From: Gluconobacter morbifer G707
Lineage (GTDB): Bacteria; Pseudomonadota; Alphaproteobacteria; Acetobacterales; Acetobacteraceae
Length of the DNA: 48,414 bases
Direction of reading: 5' to 3'
NCBI RefSeq assembly: GCF_000234355.1
Contig: NZ_AGQV01000012.1
Location: 1-48,414, forward strand
Position 1 is the stretch's first letter, and every line of letters starts with the position of its first letter. Under the pieces are notes generated by a model, which worked only from the letters and a program-made list of their open reading frames with translations, was not told the DNA's origin and did no database searches. Shown here piece by piece: positions 1 to 8,773 of this stretch. The position numbers were made by a program, and so were the translations under genes.

Positions 1-34
1 CTTAAGACTTGTCTTATGAAATCCTGGTCGCTGT

Positions 35-298
35 ATGCCACAAAGACAGCAGTCAAGAGCGAGCCACCTCCTCGCTGCTGAAGAGAGCGACTGTTCGCCG
101 CATACGTTGAACAAATGGGTCAAAAAGGCGGAAGTCGAGACGGGCAAGCGTGCCACCGTCCCAACGAAAATTGCCGATCGACCCAAGGCGCTGGAGCGGG
201 AAGTGCGCGGGCTACGCCAGGGCGTCATTCGTGGTAAGCCGAAACGCGCAATGATCAAGGACAGAAGCGCACCGTGCCCGCTCGACAAAGTAAACTGA
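35..298 (+). pseudogene. IS3-family transposase OrfA remnant
   Basis: The translated middle part carries [17 protein letters not shown] and a following KALERE-x-RGLRQ stretch. This is the pattern of the helix-turn-helix and leucine-zipper part of IS3-family OrfA proteins, which bind the insertion sequence ends. The usual N-terminal start region and the OrfB integrase with its DDE residues are missing, and the last 25 or so residues do not look like OrfA. No terminal inverted repeats could be seen. I read it as a decayed insertion sequence fragment at the edge of the accessory region, not a functional gene. Confidence 0.7.
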
Positions 299-474
299 CA
301 GTTCAAGGTGCTTGCACCTAACCGGCGCTCCCATTCTGCCCGATGAGAAATAGCCAGAACGAGCAGGCACACACGCATTCCTGTCAGCAACCTATGTGAT
401 CCAGAAATGGACCACAGGGCATTCAATGAGTCCAATTTTTGTCATCACTCCTTTATAAAGAAAAATTATTTTAA

Positions 475-561
475 GTTCCCATATGAGAACAATGTAAATG
501 TTGACGAGGCACATAACGAATAATAACATAATAAATACAACTTGTGTTCTCATACAAGAAC
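475..561. promoter_or_regulatory. Two copies of an imperfect palindrome, candidate IclR operators
   Basis: GTTCCCATATGAGAAC (475-490) and GTTCTCATACAAGAAC (546-561) are two versions of one 16-base dyad, GTTCYCATAYRAGAAC, whose centres are 71 bases apart, about seven helical turns. They flank a sigma70-like promoter and lie upstream of the IclR gene. IclR-family proteins commonly bind such paired palindromes as dimers of dimers, so autoregulation of the whole export operon is likely. The repeats are seen; the protein-site pairing is inferred. Confidence 0.6.
501..529 (+). promoter_or_regulatory. Candidate sigma70 promoter of the iclR-efflux operon
   Basis: TTGACG at 501-506 and TAACAT at 524-529 are separated by 17 bases. 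The promoter sits between the two palindromes at 475-490 and 546-561, so a bound regulator could block or loop it out. The rest of 299-649 holds no credible gene. Confidence 0.5.
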
Positions 562-649
562 TAACATTGATCGTCGCTAACGGTTGCCTTCCACTTGCGA
601 CAGGAACGCAGTCCCCAGTCAGGACGCGGAGATACCGGGATATTTATCA

Positions 650-1393
650 GTGCGAACAGACGTCAAATCGGCGCTCAGGACCATCAGCCTGCTGGAACTC
701 CTGTCCCGGCCGGGAGCAGAACTGACACATACGCAGATCGTGGAGTGTCTCGATGTTCCGAAAAGCAGCCTGACGCCGTTGCTCCAGACCCTTGTCGACC
801 ATGGATACATCTCTCGGGACAGGATCACACATACCTATAGTCTGGGAGAGGCGATCGACCATCTCATGACCCCCGCCCGGCACCTGATTTTCCTGCGCGA
901 GCGTCTGGCTCCTGTTGTCATCCAGTTGGCGGAAGATACGGACGAGACAGCGCTGTTCGGGATCCGACAGGGCCTTGAGGTCCGCGTCATCAACATGGCT
1001 CAGGGCAACACGCGTACACCCTATCAGATTCATGAGGGAGAGCACCTTCCCCTGAAGGCCAGTTCCGCCGGCAAGACAATCTGGGCACATGAGACGCGTA
1101 CGGTCCGGGTCGCACTGTTCCAGGCGATCGAAGCTAATGAAGAAAACAGTCCCAGCCGTGCGGCCTTCGACCGCGACATGAAGGACGTGGCGCAACGTGG
1201 CATCGCCATCATGCGTGACAAGCTGGCGGTGGGCGTGACCAGTGTTTCCACACCGCTTTTCACTTCCGATGGACGCCTGCTCGGCGCATTGAGCGTGGGT
1301 CTGCTCAGTGCGCGTTATACCGAGGCGATGCACGAGAAAATCGTGTCCGCGCTGCAGCGCGCGGTGACTGCAGCGCAGGAACGCCTCGCATGA
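650..1393 (+). CDS. IclR family transcriptional regulator
   Basis: About 247 aa when started at GTG 650. Residues about 5-66 form an IclR-type winged helix (KSALRTISLLELLSR, then LTHTQIVECLDVPKSSLTPLLQTL), and residues about 80-245 form the effector domain, ending with the typical GALSVG strand. An ATG at 584 would add 22 residues that do not resemble the family, so GTG is preferred; the ribosome site is weak either way. It overlaps the next gene by four bases (ATGA), so it is the first gene of the efflux operon and probably controls it and itself through the two upstream palindromes. The inducer is unknown. Confidence 0.88.
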   Translation: MRTDVKSALRTISLLELLSRPGAELTHTQIVECLDVPKSSLTPLLQTLVDHGYISRDRITHTYSLGEAIDHLMTPARHLIFLRERLAPVVIQLAEDTDETALFGIRQGLEVRVINMAQGNTRTPYQIHEGEHLPLKASSAGKTIWAHETRTVRVALFQAIEANEENSPSRAAFDRDMKDVAQRGIAIMRDKLAVGVTSVSTPLFTSDGRLLGALSVGLLSARYTEAMHEKIVSALQRAVTAAQERLA

Positions 1394-1677
1394 GCGCGCC
1401 ATCCCTGTTTCGGCTCGGTCGGGTGATTAGTGGCTTGGGCCTGTGCGTCATTCCCTTTCTGACGGCGTGTACAGCCGCCCCGGCCCAGAACATCGCTGGC
1501 TCATTCTTCCCGTCATGGCTGCTTTGCGCTGCTGGTGGCGCACTCGGAGCCGTCGCCACGCGCGCAGCCCTCGGTGCGACAGGGATTGGGACAGGCGTGC
1601 CTTTCCCGTTGCTTACCTATCCAGCCATAGCGGGCAGTATCACCTTGGCGCTCTGGCTCGTGCTCTTCGGTCACTGA
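1390..1677 (+). CDS. YtcA-like small membrane lipoprotein of an efflux operon
   Basis: 95 aa. The N-terminus has a hydrophobic segment ending in a lipobox, LTAC with the cysteine at residue 27, and there are two further hydrophobic segments (about 40-57 and 75-93). Size, lipobox and position directly before hlyD and FUSC genes match the YtcA family, which in Escherichia coli neighbours mdtN-mdtO-mdtP. Its function there is not established; it probably assists or stabilises the inner membrane pump. It overlaps iclR by four bases and the next start by one base, so expression is coupled. Confidence 0.75.
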   Translation: MSAPSLFRLGRVISGLGLCVIPFLTACTAAPAQNIAGSFFPSWLLCAAGGALGAVATRAALGATGIGTGVPFPLLTYPAIAGSITLALWLVLFGH

Positions 1678-2696
1678 TGATGAACGGACGGAAAACCGCT
1701 GGTATTGCGATCAGCGTAGCCGCATTCCTGTCATTGGGCGGCCTGTCCCTGCTGGCGGCAGAACGCCTGCACCACCGGCCCCGTACCGACGATGCTTACC
1801 TGTGGGCCGATGTCATACACATGGCGCCAGACGTCAGCGGTCGGGTCACGAAACTGGCGGTACGCGATAACCAGCGCGTCCATCGCAACGAGGTGCTCTA
1901 CGTCATTGATCAGGAGCCATATCAGTACGCCCGTGACCAGGCGCTCGCACAGTTGCATAACCTTCAGGCCCAGCTTGCGATCGAGACTACACAGGTGGAA
2001 TCCCAGGTTTCACATGCCGATGCAAGCCGAAGCGGTGTTCCGGGCGCTCAGGCGCGTCTGGATCTCGCGCAACGCACGCTGGCGCGTCTGGCACCACTGG
2101 AACGAAACGGCTTCGTAACGGTCGAGCAACTCGACCAGGCGCGTACCGAGGTCGCGACCGCAAAGGCGGCCCTTGACGAAGCGCAACAGGCCGCAACGGG
2201 CGCGCGGCAGGCGGTGCGCAGCATTGCGCCGCTTGAAGCGGCTGTGGCCGGTGCTCGCTCTGCCCTGTCCCTGGCCGAACGCAATCTCCGGGTCACGGTA
2301 GTACGGGCGCCCTGCGACGGAATCGTGACGGCGCTCGATGTCTCGGCCGGCGAATATGCCGTCGCAGGCCATCCCCTTTTCACCATCGTCAATACGGAAG
2401 AATGGTGGGCTGTCGGGAATTTCCGTGAAACCCAGCTCGCTGGAACGCAGACGGGACAGAATGCCGAGGTCTATCTGGTCGGCATGACCGGCCGCCATGT
2501 CCACGGGATCGTTGACAGCCTCAACGCCGGCGTTCTTCCCGATGAAGGCACAACCGCCGACGGCCTGCCCCGTGTTCCGCGAAGCCTGAACTGGGTCCGG
2601 ATTGCCCAGCGTTTCCCTGTGCGTGTCAAACTGATTGATCCGCCGCCTGATCTTGTCCGTATCGGCGAGACCGTCAGCGTTGTCATCGACCGATAG
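1677..2696 (+). CDS. HlyD/MdtN-like membrane fusion protein
   Basis: 339 aa from ATG 1677 (the adjacent ATG 1680 is equally possible). Residues about 8-27 are an N-terminal membrane anchor. RTDDAYLWADV and VSGRVTKLAVRDNQRV form the first half of the lipoyl domain, an Ala/Gln-rich coiled-coil hairpin spans about 85-200, and VRAPCDGIVTALDVSAGEYA is the second lipoyl half, followed by a beta-barrel (WWAVGNFRETQL). This is the periplasmic adaptor joining the inner membrane FUSC protein to the outer membrane factor. The start overlaps the ytcA-like stop by one base. An upstream in-frame ATG at 1443 lies inside ytcA and is rejected. Confidence 0.9.
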   Translation: MMNGRKTAGIAISVAAFLSLGGLSLLAAERLHHRPRTDDAYLWADVIHMAPDVSGRVTKLAVRDNQRVHRNEVLYVIDQEPYQYARDQALAQLHNLQAQLAIETTQVESQVSHADASRSGVPGAQARLDLAQRTLARLAPLERNGFVTVEQLDQARTEVATAKAALDEAQQAATGARQAVRSIAPLEAAVAGARSALSLAERNLRVTVVRAPCDGIVTALDVSAGEYAVAGHPLFTIVNTEEWWAVGNFRETQLAGTQTGQNAEVYLVGMTGRHVHGIVDSLNAGVLPDEGTTADGLPRVPRSLNWVRIAQRFPVRVKLIDPPPDLVRIGETVSVVIDR

Positions 2697-2701
2697 ACAC
2701 C

Positions 2702-4927
2702 ATGAGTACAGCCGACATCCGGCGGCACTTTGTGCCACCAGCATTTGATCAGGGTGATCCTCCATCAGGACTCCGCGCACTCTGGCATGAAATGAAATCC
2801 GTGCCCGGACGCGGAAAAAATACGGCCCGACTTGTGATCATTACCCTGCTCTGCACCGTTATCGGGGAAGTTTTCCGTGTCCCGTTCATCGCGGTCTTTC
2901 CCTGGATCGCCTTCCTTCTGGCAGGCAACGATCAGGGGACAACGCTAGCCGTAGCGCCCATGGGCACCGTCATGCTGGTCATTGGTATTGGCGTTACCAT
3001 CCTGATCTTCATGGTGAGCCTGTCCCAGCCAGCCGTCCGACTGCCCCTGATGGTGCTCATGGCATTCGCCGCGGGCTTCCTGGGACAAGCCACTACCTTG
3101 GGCCCCTTCCTGAACATCCTGTGCTTCTGGGTCTTTTTCAATGTGACGCTCGGGGATTCGGCTATCGGGCTGGCGCTCACAACGCCAGTTTTCATCGGTG
3201 ATACGACCGATTCCCTGGTTCCCGATCTGTTGCTCATGCCACCGGAAGAGGCCCTGGTGCGGATTACGCTCTGGGTCGGCCTGCTCTTCGTCATCGCGGT
3301 CACGGTCCTGGTTCTGGGAGATCGGCTGATGGGGCGAGATCCGGCGCTAGCTGTCAGGGAGGGTCTTTCGTCACGGCTGCTTGCCTGCTCAGCCTTCTGC
3401 GCTGGCAAGCCCGATGCCTATCGGGCACTTTTCATGCAGGCGCAGGCAGGGGCTGGCGGTCTGACCCGACTGCATGCCCTGTCCGTGAAGGTTCACGGCA
3501 TGGCACCCTATCATGCCGCAGGACGCGCCCTGATCCGCGATGTCAGCCAGTTGGGCCTGCTCCTGCTGGCCTGGCGCCGCATCATGCCCCGGACGCCCGA
3601 AACCGAACCATACCTCGCCAGAATGGCTGCATTCTGCGAGGCCGCTGCGGCGGCGATCCGTGAAAATCGGCCGGTGAACGGTCTGACAGATACCATGCCA
3701 GACGGTCAGGCTGACGCTCCCGGTGTCGAACCGCTAACCCGTGAGCTGCACCGCGTCCTGACACTGATCGCGATGGTTCTGGCGCGCCCTGACCAGCCAG
3801 ATCCAGCCATTCTCCCCGAAGTCGTCAGCAGGCCCCGCAGTCTGTTCAAGGCGGATGCCTTTACCAATCCCGCCTATGTCCGATACGCGCTCCGCCTGAC
3901 GCTGGCGGTCTGCATCTGCTACGCCGTGGAACGCCTGACTGACTGGGAAGGCATCCATACCGCCATCCTCACCTGCTTTGTCGTGTCGCTGGAGACCCTG
4001 GGCGACACGCTGCACAAGATGGTGCTGCGGATATGCGGATGCCTGCTCGGCGCTGCCGCAGGGATCGGGTCGATCCTGCTGCTCATGCCTTATCTGACCG
4101 ATATTGGTGACCTGCTTCTTCTCCTGCTGCCCGTCGTGACGCTGGGGGCATGGATCAAGTCGGGCAGCCTGCGCATCTCCTATGCCGGAACACAGCTCGT
4201 TCTCGCGTTCTTCATGTGCGTTCTGCAAAACTACGGCCCGACCCTGAACATGGAGGCCGGACGGAACCGTGTCGTCGGCATGCTGCTGGCCAACGTTGTC
4301 CTGTTCATGTGCAACGCCCTGATCTGGCCCCGCAGTGTCGGCAGCATCGCGCGGCGCCAGATGACAGTTGCGGCTGACCGCCTGGCTGACCTCGCCGTTC
4401 ATGAAAGCCCCGCAGGTTCTCTCGTCGACCACACCCGTGAACGCCTGCTGGGCGCATTTTCAGCAGCCTCCGGAGCGGCCCGTGGCGCGCTGGTCAATGA
4501 CATTCTTGAACCGGGCAAGGCACAGCATCATGCCGGACAGCCACTCGACAGCGATCTCGTCACCCGATTGCAGTTCCTCTCGGTCCCCATCCTGATGACC
4601 GCGTCCCTTCCATTCGGCACCCGCACGGACGACAGGGTACGGACGGTTTTCCATCATTATCAGACAGAGGTCGCCAACTGGCTCAGGCAGTTCGGCCACT
4701 GGATCGCAACCGGAGAGGACAGGCTCGGCTTATGGGCGACCCTCCCCATGATCCCATCTGTGATGACGGATGGCATGTCTTCCGAAGATAAGGGCCTATG
4801 CACCAGCCTGGCCGTCTGGTCGCGTGTCTTCAGCGAGGAGGCAAGGGACCTGCTGCGCTCTGTGCTTCCCCTGGCACCGGAAGATGCTGTTCCTCCCTAT
4901 CCCGAAGAAAGCCACGCCCATGCGTAA
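2702..4927 (+). CDS. FUSC family (MdtO-like) inner membrane exporter
   Basis: 741 aa with two blocks of transmembrane helices (about residues 40-170 and 395-550), each followed by a soluble region. This is the layout of FUSC/aromatic acid exporter proteins such as MdtO and AaeB. These proteins are thought to export aromatic acids, p-hydroxybenzoate-like compounds or drugs using the ion gradient, together with an HlyD adaptor. The gene begins five bases after hlyD and overlaps the next gene by eight bases. The substrate cannot be told from sequence; the IclR regulator suggests an aromatic or weak-acid effector. Confidence 0.88.
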   Translation: MSTADIRRHFVPPAFDQGDPPSGLRALWHEMKSVPGRGKNTARLVIITLLCTVIGEVFRVPFIAVFPWIAFLLAGNDQGTTLAVAPMGTVMLVIGIGVTILIFMVSLSQPAVRLPLMVLMAFAAGFLGQATTLGPFLNILCFWVFFNVTLGDSAIGLALTTPVFIGDTTDSLVPDLLLMPPEEALVRITLWVGLLFVIAVTVLVLGDRLMGRDPALAVREGLSSRLLACSAFCAGKPDAYRALFMQAQAGAGGLTRLHALSVKVHGMAPYHAAGRALIRDVSQLGLLLLAWRRIMPRTPETEPYLARMAAFCEAAAAAIRENRPVNGLTDTMPDGQADAPGVEPLTRELHRVLTLIAMVLARPDQPDPAILPEVVSRPRSLFKADAFTNPAYVRYALRLTLAVCICYAVERLTDWEGIHTAILTCFVVSLETLGDTLHKMVLRICGCLLGAAAGIGSILLLMPYLTDIGDLLLLLLPVVTLGAWIKSGSLRISYAGTQLVLAFFMCVLQNYGPTLNMEAGRNRVVGMLLANVVLFMCNALIWPRSVGSIARRQMTVAADRLADLAVHESPAGSLVDHTRERLLGAFSAASGAARGALVNDILEPGKAQHHAGQPLDSDLVTRLQFLSVPILMTASLPFGTRTDDRVRTVFHHYQTEVANWLRQFGHWIATGEDRLGLWATLPMIPSVMTDGMSSEDKGLCTSLAVWSRVFSEEARDLLRSVLPLAPEDAVPPYPEESHAHA

Positions 4928-6464
4928 CAGGCTTCAGCCGTTCCTGTGCCTTCTTGGCATCATGGCGACCGCGCCTATTCTGGGCGGCTGCAACGATACG
5001 CTGGATCTGGCGCCGGATGCGCCCGATCACGCCTGGCATTCAGACGTCAGCACGCAACAGGCATCCGGCCATCATGGTCTCGTCATACCGAAGGATATAG
5101 CAGATCACGATTATTCGCTGCCAGCCGATCCTGACCTGCCTGTCCGGCAGACTGATATCCTGCCTGACAAAGGCCATCCTTATTCACTGCCCGAACTGAT
5201 CGATCTGGCTGAACGCAACAACAAGCAGACCCGTATCGCCTGGGAGCAGGCCCGGCAGGCCGCGATTGGTGTCGGTCTTTCGCAGGCGTCCTACCTGCCA
5301 CAGATCTCGGCCAGCATCCTGGGTGGTTACAATCGCCTTGCGCTTCCGTTGCCTTCCTATCTGTCGCAACGCGGATACATGACGTCTGATTCCGAAGCGA
5401 TCTATCCCAAGCTTACGTTGAGCTACCTCCTGTTCGATTTCGGAGCGCGCGACGCCGGCGTGCGCGAAGCCCGCAATGAATCCTATGCCAGCAACGTCAT
5501 GTTCAATGCCGCCCATCAGCGCCTTCTGCTCGGTGTCGCGCGCGCCTATTATGCACTTGACGCCGCGACGGCCAATCTCGCTTCCGCCCGTCAGGCCCTG
5601 GACAATGCGAACCTGCTGCTAAGGGCCGCGCAGGCCCGACGGGATAACGGGGAAAGCACCATTGTCGATCTGGAAGTCGCCCGTCGCAATGCGGCACAGA
5701 CCGATTACCAGCTGCAGCAGGCCGTCGCCATGGAGCATTCGGCACATTATGAGCTGCTCGACGCAATGGGACTGCCGGCGACCACGGCGCTTACGGTCAG
5801 TGGAAGTGCCGAAAAGACACTTCCACCGGCCATACCCGGTCATATCCACCAGCTCATGGAGGAGGCGCTGAGGCAGCGTCCGGATATTCAGGCCGGTCTT
5901 GCCCGCCTGCGCGCTGCAAACGCCGCCGTGGACGTGGCCCATGCCTCGCTGATGCCCAGGATTTCCATAGGCGCGAATGTCGAAGGCTATATCGGCCAGA
6001 TGCGAACGCGGGGGACCGATCTGCTCGGCACACCGACGCCTTCTCCCAACGCGGGAATCGTGCAACCGGAAGGCGGAGCTTTCATGCAGTTCGACTGGCC
6101 GATTTTCATGGGCGGCCAACGTACGAATGAAATCCGCCTTTCCGAATCCCGGGCAGCGCAGGCGAAAGACACTCTGGAGCAACAGACGGATACTGCGACA
6201 CGCGAAGTTGCCACGACGGAAGACGCGCTTCAGACAAGCCTGTCACAGGTGAACGCCGCCATGGCCCTGCGCGCGGCGGCTGACCGCGCCTTTCGGGCTG
6301 CAGCACAGGCTTATGCCCATGGTGTCGGCACCCTGACTGATGCATCGAGCACAGCCAGCGCGCTACGACAGGCGCAGGCAGCCTATGCGCAGAGTCATGC
6401 TCAGGCCCTGACCAATGCCGTGGCCCTTGCATTCGTGACAGGTTCACTCACGGGCACGCCCTGA
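4920..6464 (+). CDS. Outer membrane efflux lipoprotein (MdtP/NodT type)
   Basis: 514 aa from ATG 4920, overlapping the FUSC stop by eight bases. Residues 1-24 are a lipoprotein signal ending in LGGC, so Cys24 is the probable lipid site. Two outer membrane efflux repeats follow (about 110-300 and 310-505), each with a long Ala/Gln-rich helix and the usual strand pairs, for example LSYLLFDFGARDAGVREA and MQFDWPIFMGGQRTNEIRL. It forms the trimeric outer membrane duct of the tripartite pump and is the last gene of the operon. No clear terminator is seen in the 31 bases before the convergent dehydrogenase gene. An in-frame ATG at 4770 lies inside FUSC and is rejected. Confidence 0.9.
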   Translation: MRNRLQPFLCLLGIMATAPILGGCNDTLDLAPDAPDHAWHSDVSTQQASGHHGLVIPKDIADHDYSLPADPDLPVRQTDILPDKGHPYSLPELIDLAERNNKQTRIAWEQARQAAIGVGLSQASYLPQISASILGGYNRLALPLPSYLSQRGYMTSDSEAIYPKLTLSYLLFDFGARDAGVREARNESYASNVMFNAAHQRLLLGVARAYYALDAATANLASARQALDNANLLLRAAQARRDNGESTIVDLEVARRNAAQTDYQLQQAVAMEHSAHYELLDAMGLPATTALTVSGSAEKTLPPAIPGHIHQLMEEALRQRPDIQAGLARLRAANAAVDVAHASLMPRISIGANVEGYIGQMRTRGTDLLGTPTPSPNAGIVQPEGGAFMQFDWPIFMGGQRTNEIRLSESRAAQAKDTLEQQTDTATREVATTEDALQTSLSQVNAAMALRAAADRAFRAAAQAYAHGVGTLTDASSTASALRQAQAAYAQSHAQALTNAVALAFVTGSLTGTP

Positions 6465-6495
6465 ATTTCCGAATAGAGTAACTGAGAAAGACATT

Positions 6496-7518
6496 TTATG
6501 AAGAGACGTTGACCACGATCTTTCCAAAGTGATTCGCGCTCTGAAGATAGTCATAGGCCTCCCCTGCCTGTTCGAAAGGAAAGATCCTGTCGATGACAGG
6601 ATGGATCTCCTGCTGAGTCAAAAACGCATTCATTTCCCGAAAGTGGTCACCAGAGCCCACAGTAATCCCGTCAATGCTGGCATTGGTGCTGCGGATACGA
6701 TCGATATCCGGGCGCGGTCCAAAGCCGGTCAGCACACCAATCTGGGCAATGTGGCCACCGGCCCCGATCGATTTGATGGATCGGGGGTAGGTCTCCGGTC
6801 CGCCCAGTTCCAGGACATGGCTGACACCGTCTCCATGGGTAACCGTGTTGACAGCTTCATCCCAGTCCGGCGTCCTGACATAATTGATCAGCTCGGATGC
6901 ACCCAGTTTCCGGGCACGTGAAAGCTTTTCGTCGGAAGACGAGATGATGATGACCTGCGCTTCCCTGGCTACGGCAAACTGAAGCGCAAACAGCGCCACG
7001 CCACCCGTTCCCTGAACAAGAACGGTATCGCCTTTGCGCAGATGTCCCCTGACCATGAGCGCCTGCCATGCCGTCACTGCAGCACACGGTAAAGTCGCGG
7101 CCTCCTCAAAGGAGAGATGCACAGGCTTTGCGATGAGCGACCCGGCCGGGACGCTGACATAGTCCTGCAGAACGCCTTCCGTGTTGGGACCACCAAAGGC
7201 CGAACGCATGTAGTCATTTCGAAAGATACCGCCGATCCAGTCCCGAAAGAACGGAATGCATACAGGATCGCCTTCCTTCCAGTCGGCTACGCCCTTCCCT
7301 ACTGCTGCAACAAGACCTGCAGCATCAGAAAGTGGCACGCGGCCAGCGGCTGCCGTCATGGCCGGATCCCCCAGAAGAAGCAGATCCCGATAATTCAGGC
7401 TGGCAGCCTGTATTTTCACCAGAACCTCGTCCGGAACAGGCGAAGGATCCGGCGCTTCATCCAGAACGGGACGGACGCCATTTTCGGTATGTTTCAGTCG
7501 GTAAAGTCGCATGTGCAT
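6496..7518 (-). CDS. MDR-family NAD(P)-dependent oxidoreductase
   Basis: 340 aa. The N-terminal GroES-like part includes SLNYRDLLLL and PLSDAAGLVAAVG, and the Rossmann part has VLVQGTGGVALFALQFA, the dinucleotide motif. The usual catalytic and structural zinc cysteines of alcohol dehydrogenases are not visible, so it belongs with the quinone oxidoreductase-like branch although databases often label these zinc-dependent. It is divergent from a MerR regulator with a perfect 16-base dyad between them, so it is probably induced by a small electrophile or redox signal. ATG 7512 (third residue) is an alternative start. Confidence 0.85.
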   Translation of the reverse strand: MHMRLYRLKHTENGVRPVLDEAPDPSPVPDEVLVKIQAASLNYRDLLLLGDPAMTAAAGRVPLSDAAGLVAAVGKGVADWKEGDPVCIPFFRDWIGGIFRNDYMRSAFGGPNTEGVLQDYVSVPAGSLIAKPVHLSFEEAATLPCAAVTAWQALMVRGHLRKGDTVLVQGTGGVALFALQFAVAREAQVIIISSSDEKLSRARKLGASELINYVRTPDWDEAVNTVTHGDGVSHVLELGGPETYPRSIKSIGAGGHIAQIGVLTGFGPRPDIDRIRSTNASIDGITVGSGDHFREMNAFLTQQEIHPVIDRIFPFEQAGEAYDYLQSANHFGKIVVNVSS

Positions 7519-7554
7519 ATTCTCCGTGCGGTGATGCGACAGGCACGCTAAGGT

Positions 7555-7570
7555 CTGACAGCGCTGTCAG
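7555..7570. promoter_or_regulatory. Perfect 16-base palindrome, candidate MerR operator
   Basis: CTGACAGCGCTGTCAG is a perfect inverted repeat in the 65-base gap between the divergent oxidoreductase and MerR genes. Position and symmetry fit a MerR-family operator controlling both directions; I could not place a confident -35/-10 pair around it. Confidence 0.6.
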
Positions 7571-7583
7571 GGTCAAGGAGAAA

Positions 7584-7934
7584 ATGATGAAGATCGGCGA
7601 GCTGGCCCGTCGCACGGGTGTGAGTATCCGCATGCTGCGCTATTACGAACAGGAAGGCCTGATTGCGCCCGATCGACAGGAATCCGGCTATCGGGACTAT
7701 TCGGAAGGCGATGAGATCGCGGTCCGGCGCATCCAGATGCTCACCGAAGCGGGCCTGAAACTGGACGCGATCCGGCAGTTGCTGCCCTGTATCCTGACCG
7801 ATGACCCAAGCTTTCAGCCCTGCGATAACCTGCGCGCCATTCTGCAACGTGAACGACGGAAGATGGACGCACAGATCGACCGCCTTCAGGCCAGCAGGGA
7901 TATGCTGGGGCGCTACATCGATCAGACTGGTTAA
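7584..7934 (+). CDS. MerR family transcriptional regulator
   Basis: 116 aa. KIGELARRTGVSIRMLRYYE at residues 3-22 is the MerR winged helix, followed by the wing SGYRDYSEGD and a C-terminal dimerisation coiled coil (about 75-112). The strong site AAGGAG lies at 7575-7580, three bases before ATG 7584 and six before ATG 7587; a longer in-frame ORF to 7332 is ignored because it overlaps the divergent gene. Two cysteines (CILTDDPSFQPC) lie near the dimer helix but do not match a known metal-binding set. It probably controls the divergent oxidoreductase through the 7555-7570 dyad. Confidence 0.87.
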   Translation: MMKIGELARRTGVSIRMLRYYEQEGLIAPDRQESGYRDYSEGDEIAVRRIQMLTEAGLKLDAIRQLLPCILTDDPSFQPCDNLRAILQRERRKMDAQIDRLQASRDMLGRYIDQTG

Positions 7935-8070
7935 CCCGCTACGCCAGAGTCAGGACGGGTTCCAACTGCTGATTGTCCTGTCTTACCGGGTGACGGATCG
8001 GGCTGTCTGACCGAACAGGATTTTCTTCCCCTCTTCCGTCACGCTGGGTCGCGCTGACAGGTCTTTCCCT

Positions 8071-8773
8071 TTACTCATAGGCCCGTATCGTTGCCGGGCG
8101 CGCTGCAATGGTATCAAACCAGCGCTTCAGGTTCGGAAACTCATCAAGGTTCTGCTGCTGGCGCTGCCACGGCACGACCCACGGATAGCTGGCCATGTCC
8201 GCAATGCTGTAATCGGCGCCACCGAGGAATGGCACCCGCGCCAGACGCCGGTCCATCACGCCATACAGACGGTTGGTCTCGTTGACATAGCGTGTGATGG
8301 CGTAGGGAATTTTCTCTGGCGCATACTGTCCGAAATGATGGTTCTGCCCCGCCATCGGTCCCAGACCGCCGACCTGCCAAAACAGCCATTCGGTGACCGC
8401 CGTGCGACCCCGGATATCCTCAGGCAGAAACCGGTCTGTCTTCTCCGCGAGATAGAGCAGGATTGCCCCTGATTCAAAAACGCTGATGGCCTCACCGTCA
8501 TCTTTCGGGCTCCGGTCAATGATCGCGGGCATCCGGTTATTGGGAGAAATGGCCAGAAACTCCGGCCGAAACTGATCTCCCGCGCTGATATCGACAGGAT
8601 GAATGGTGTATGCCAGCGCGGCGTCCGCGACTGCGCCCATCAGGCCGACGTGCCCCCCCCTCCATGAACGAGCCTGCCCCCTGGCGAGCAAGCGTCTGAC
8701 CAAGCTGCTCTGCTGCGTTCTGGTACATGGGATCATTTCCATTTTCTGATCCGCAGAATACGACGACTCTCAA
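8071..8773 (-). pseudogene. Chimeric remnant: LOG-family N-terminus joined to an N-truncated glutathione S-transferase
   Basis: From TTG 8773 the reading MRVVVFCGSENGNDPMYQNA is the start of a LOG-type (TIGR00730, lysine decarboxylase-like) nucleotide phosphoribohydrolase. Near a run of eight G on this strand (8652-8659) the frame is lost, and the next frame shows the LOG motif GGHVGLMGAVADAAL, which passes directly into YTIHPVDISAGDQF, the inside of a YfcG/YghU-type GST. The GST lacks its first 25 or so residues, including the catalytic N-terminal loop; its remaining thioredoxin part and helical domain (to 8071) are intact. I read a deletion fusing two genes plus a one-base slip. A 223-aa ORF from 8742 could still be translated. 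Confidence 0.75.

Noticed and set aside
3734-4432. A 232-codon minus-strand open frame inside the FUSC gene
   Set aside because: Shadow of a complete exporter gene.
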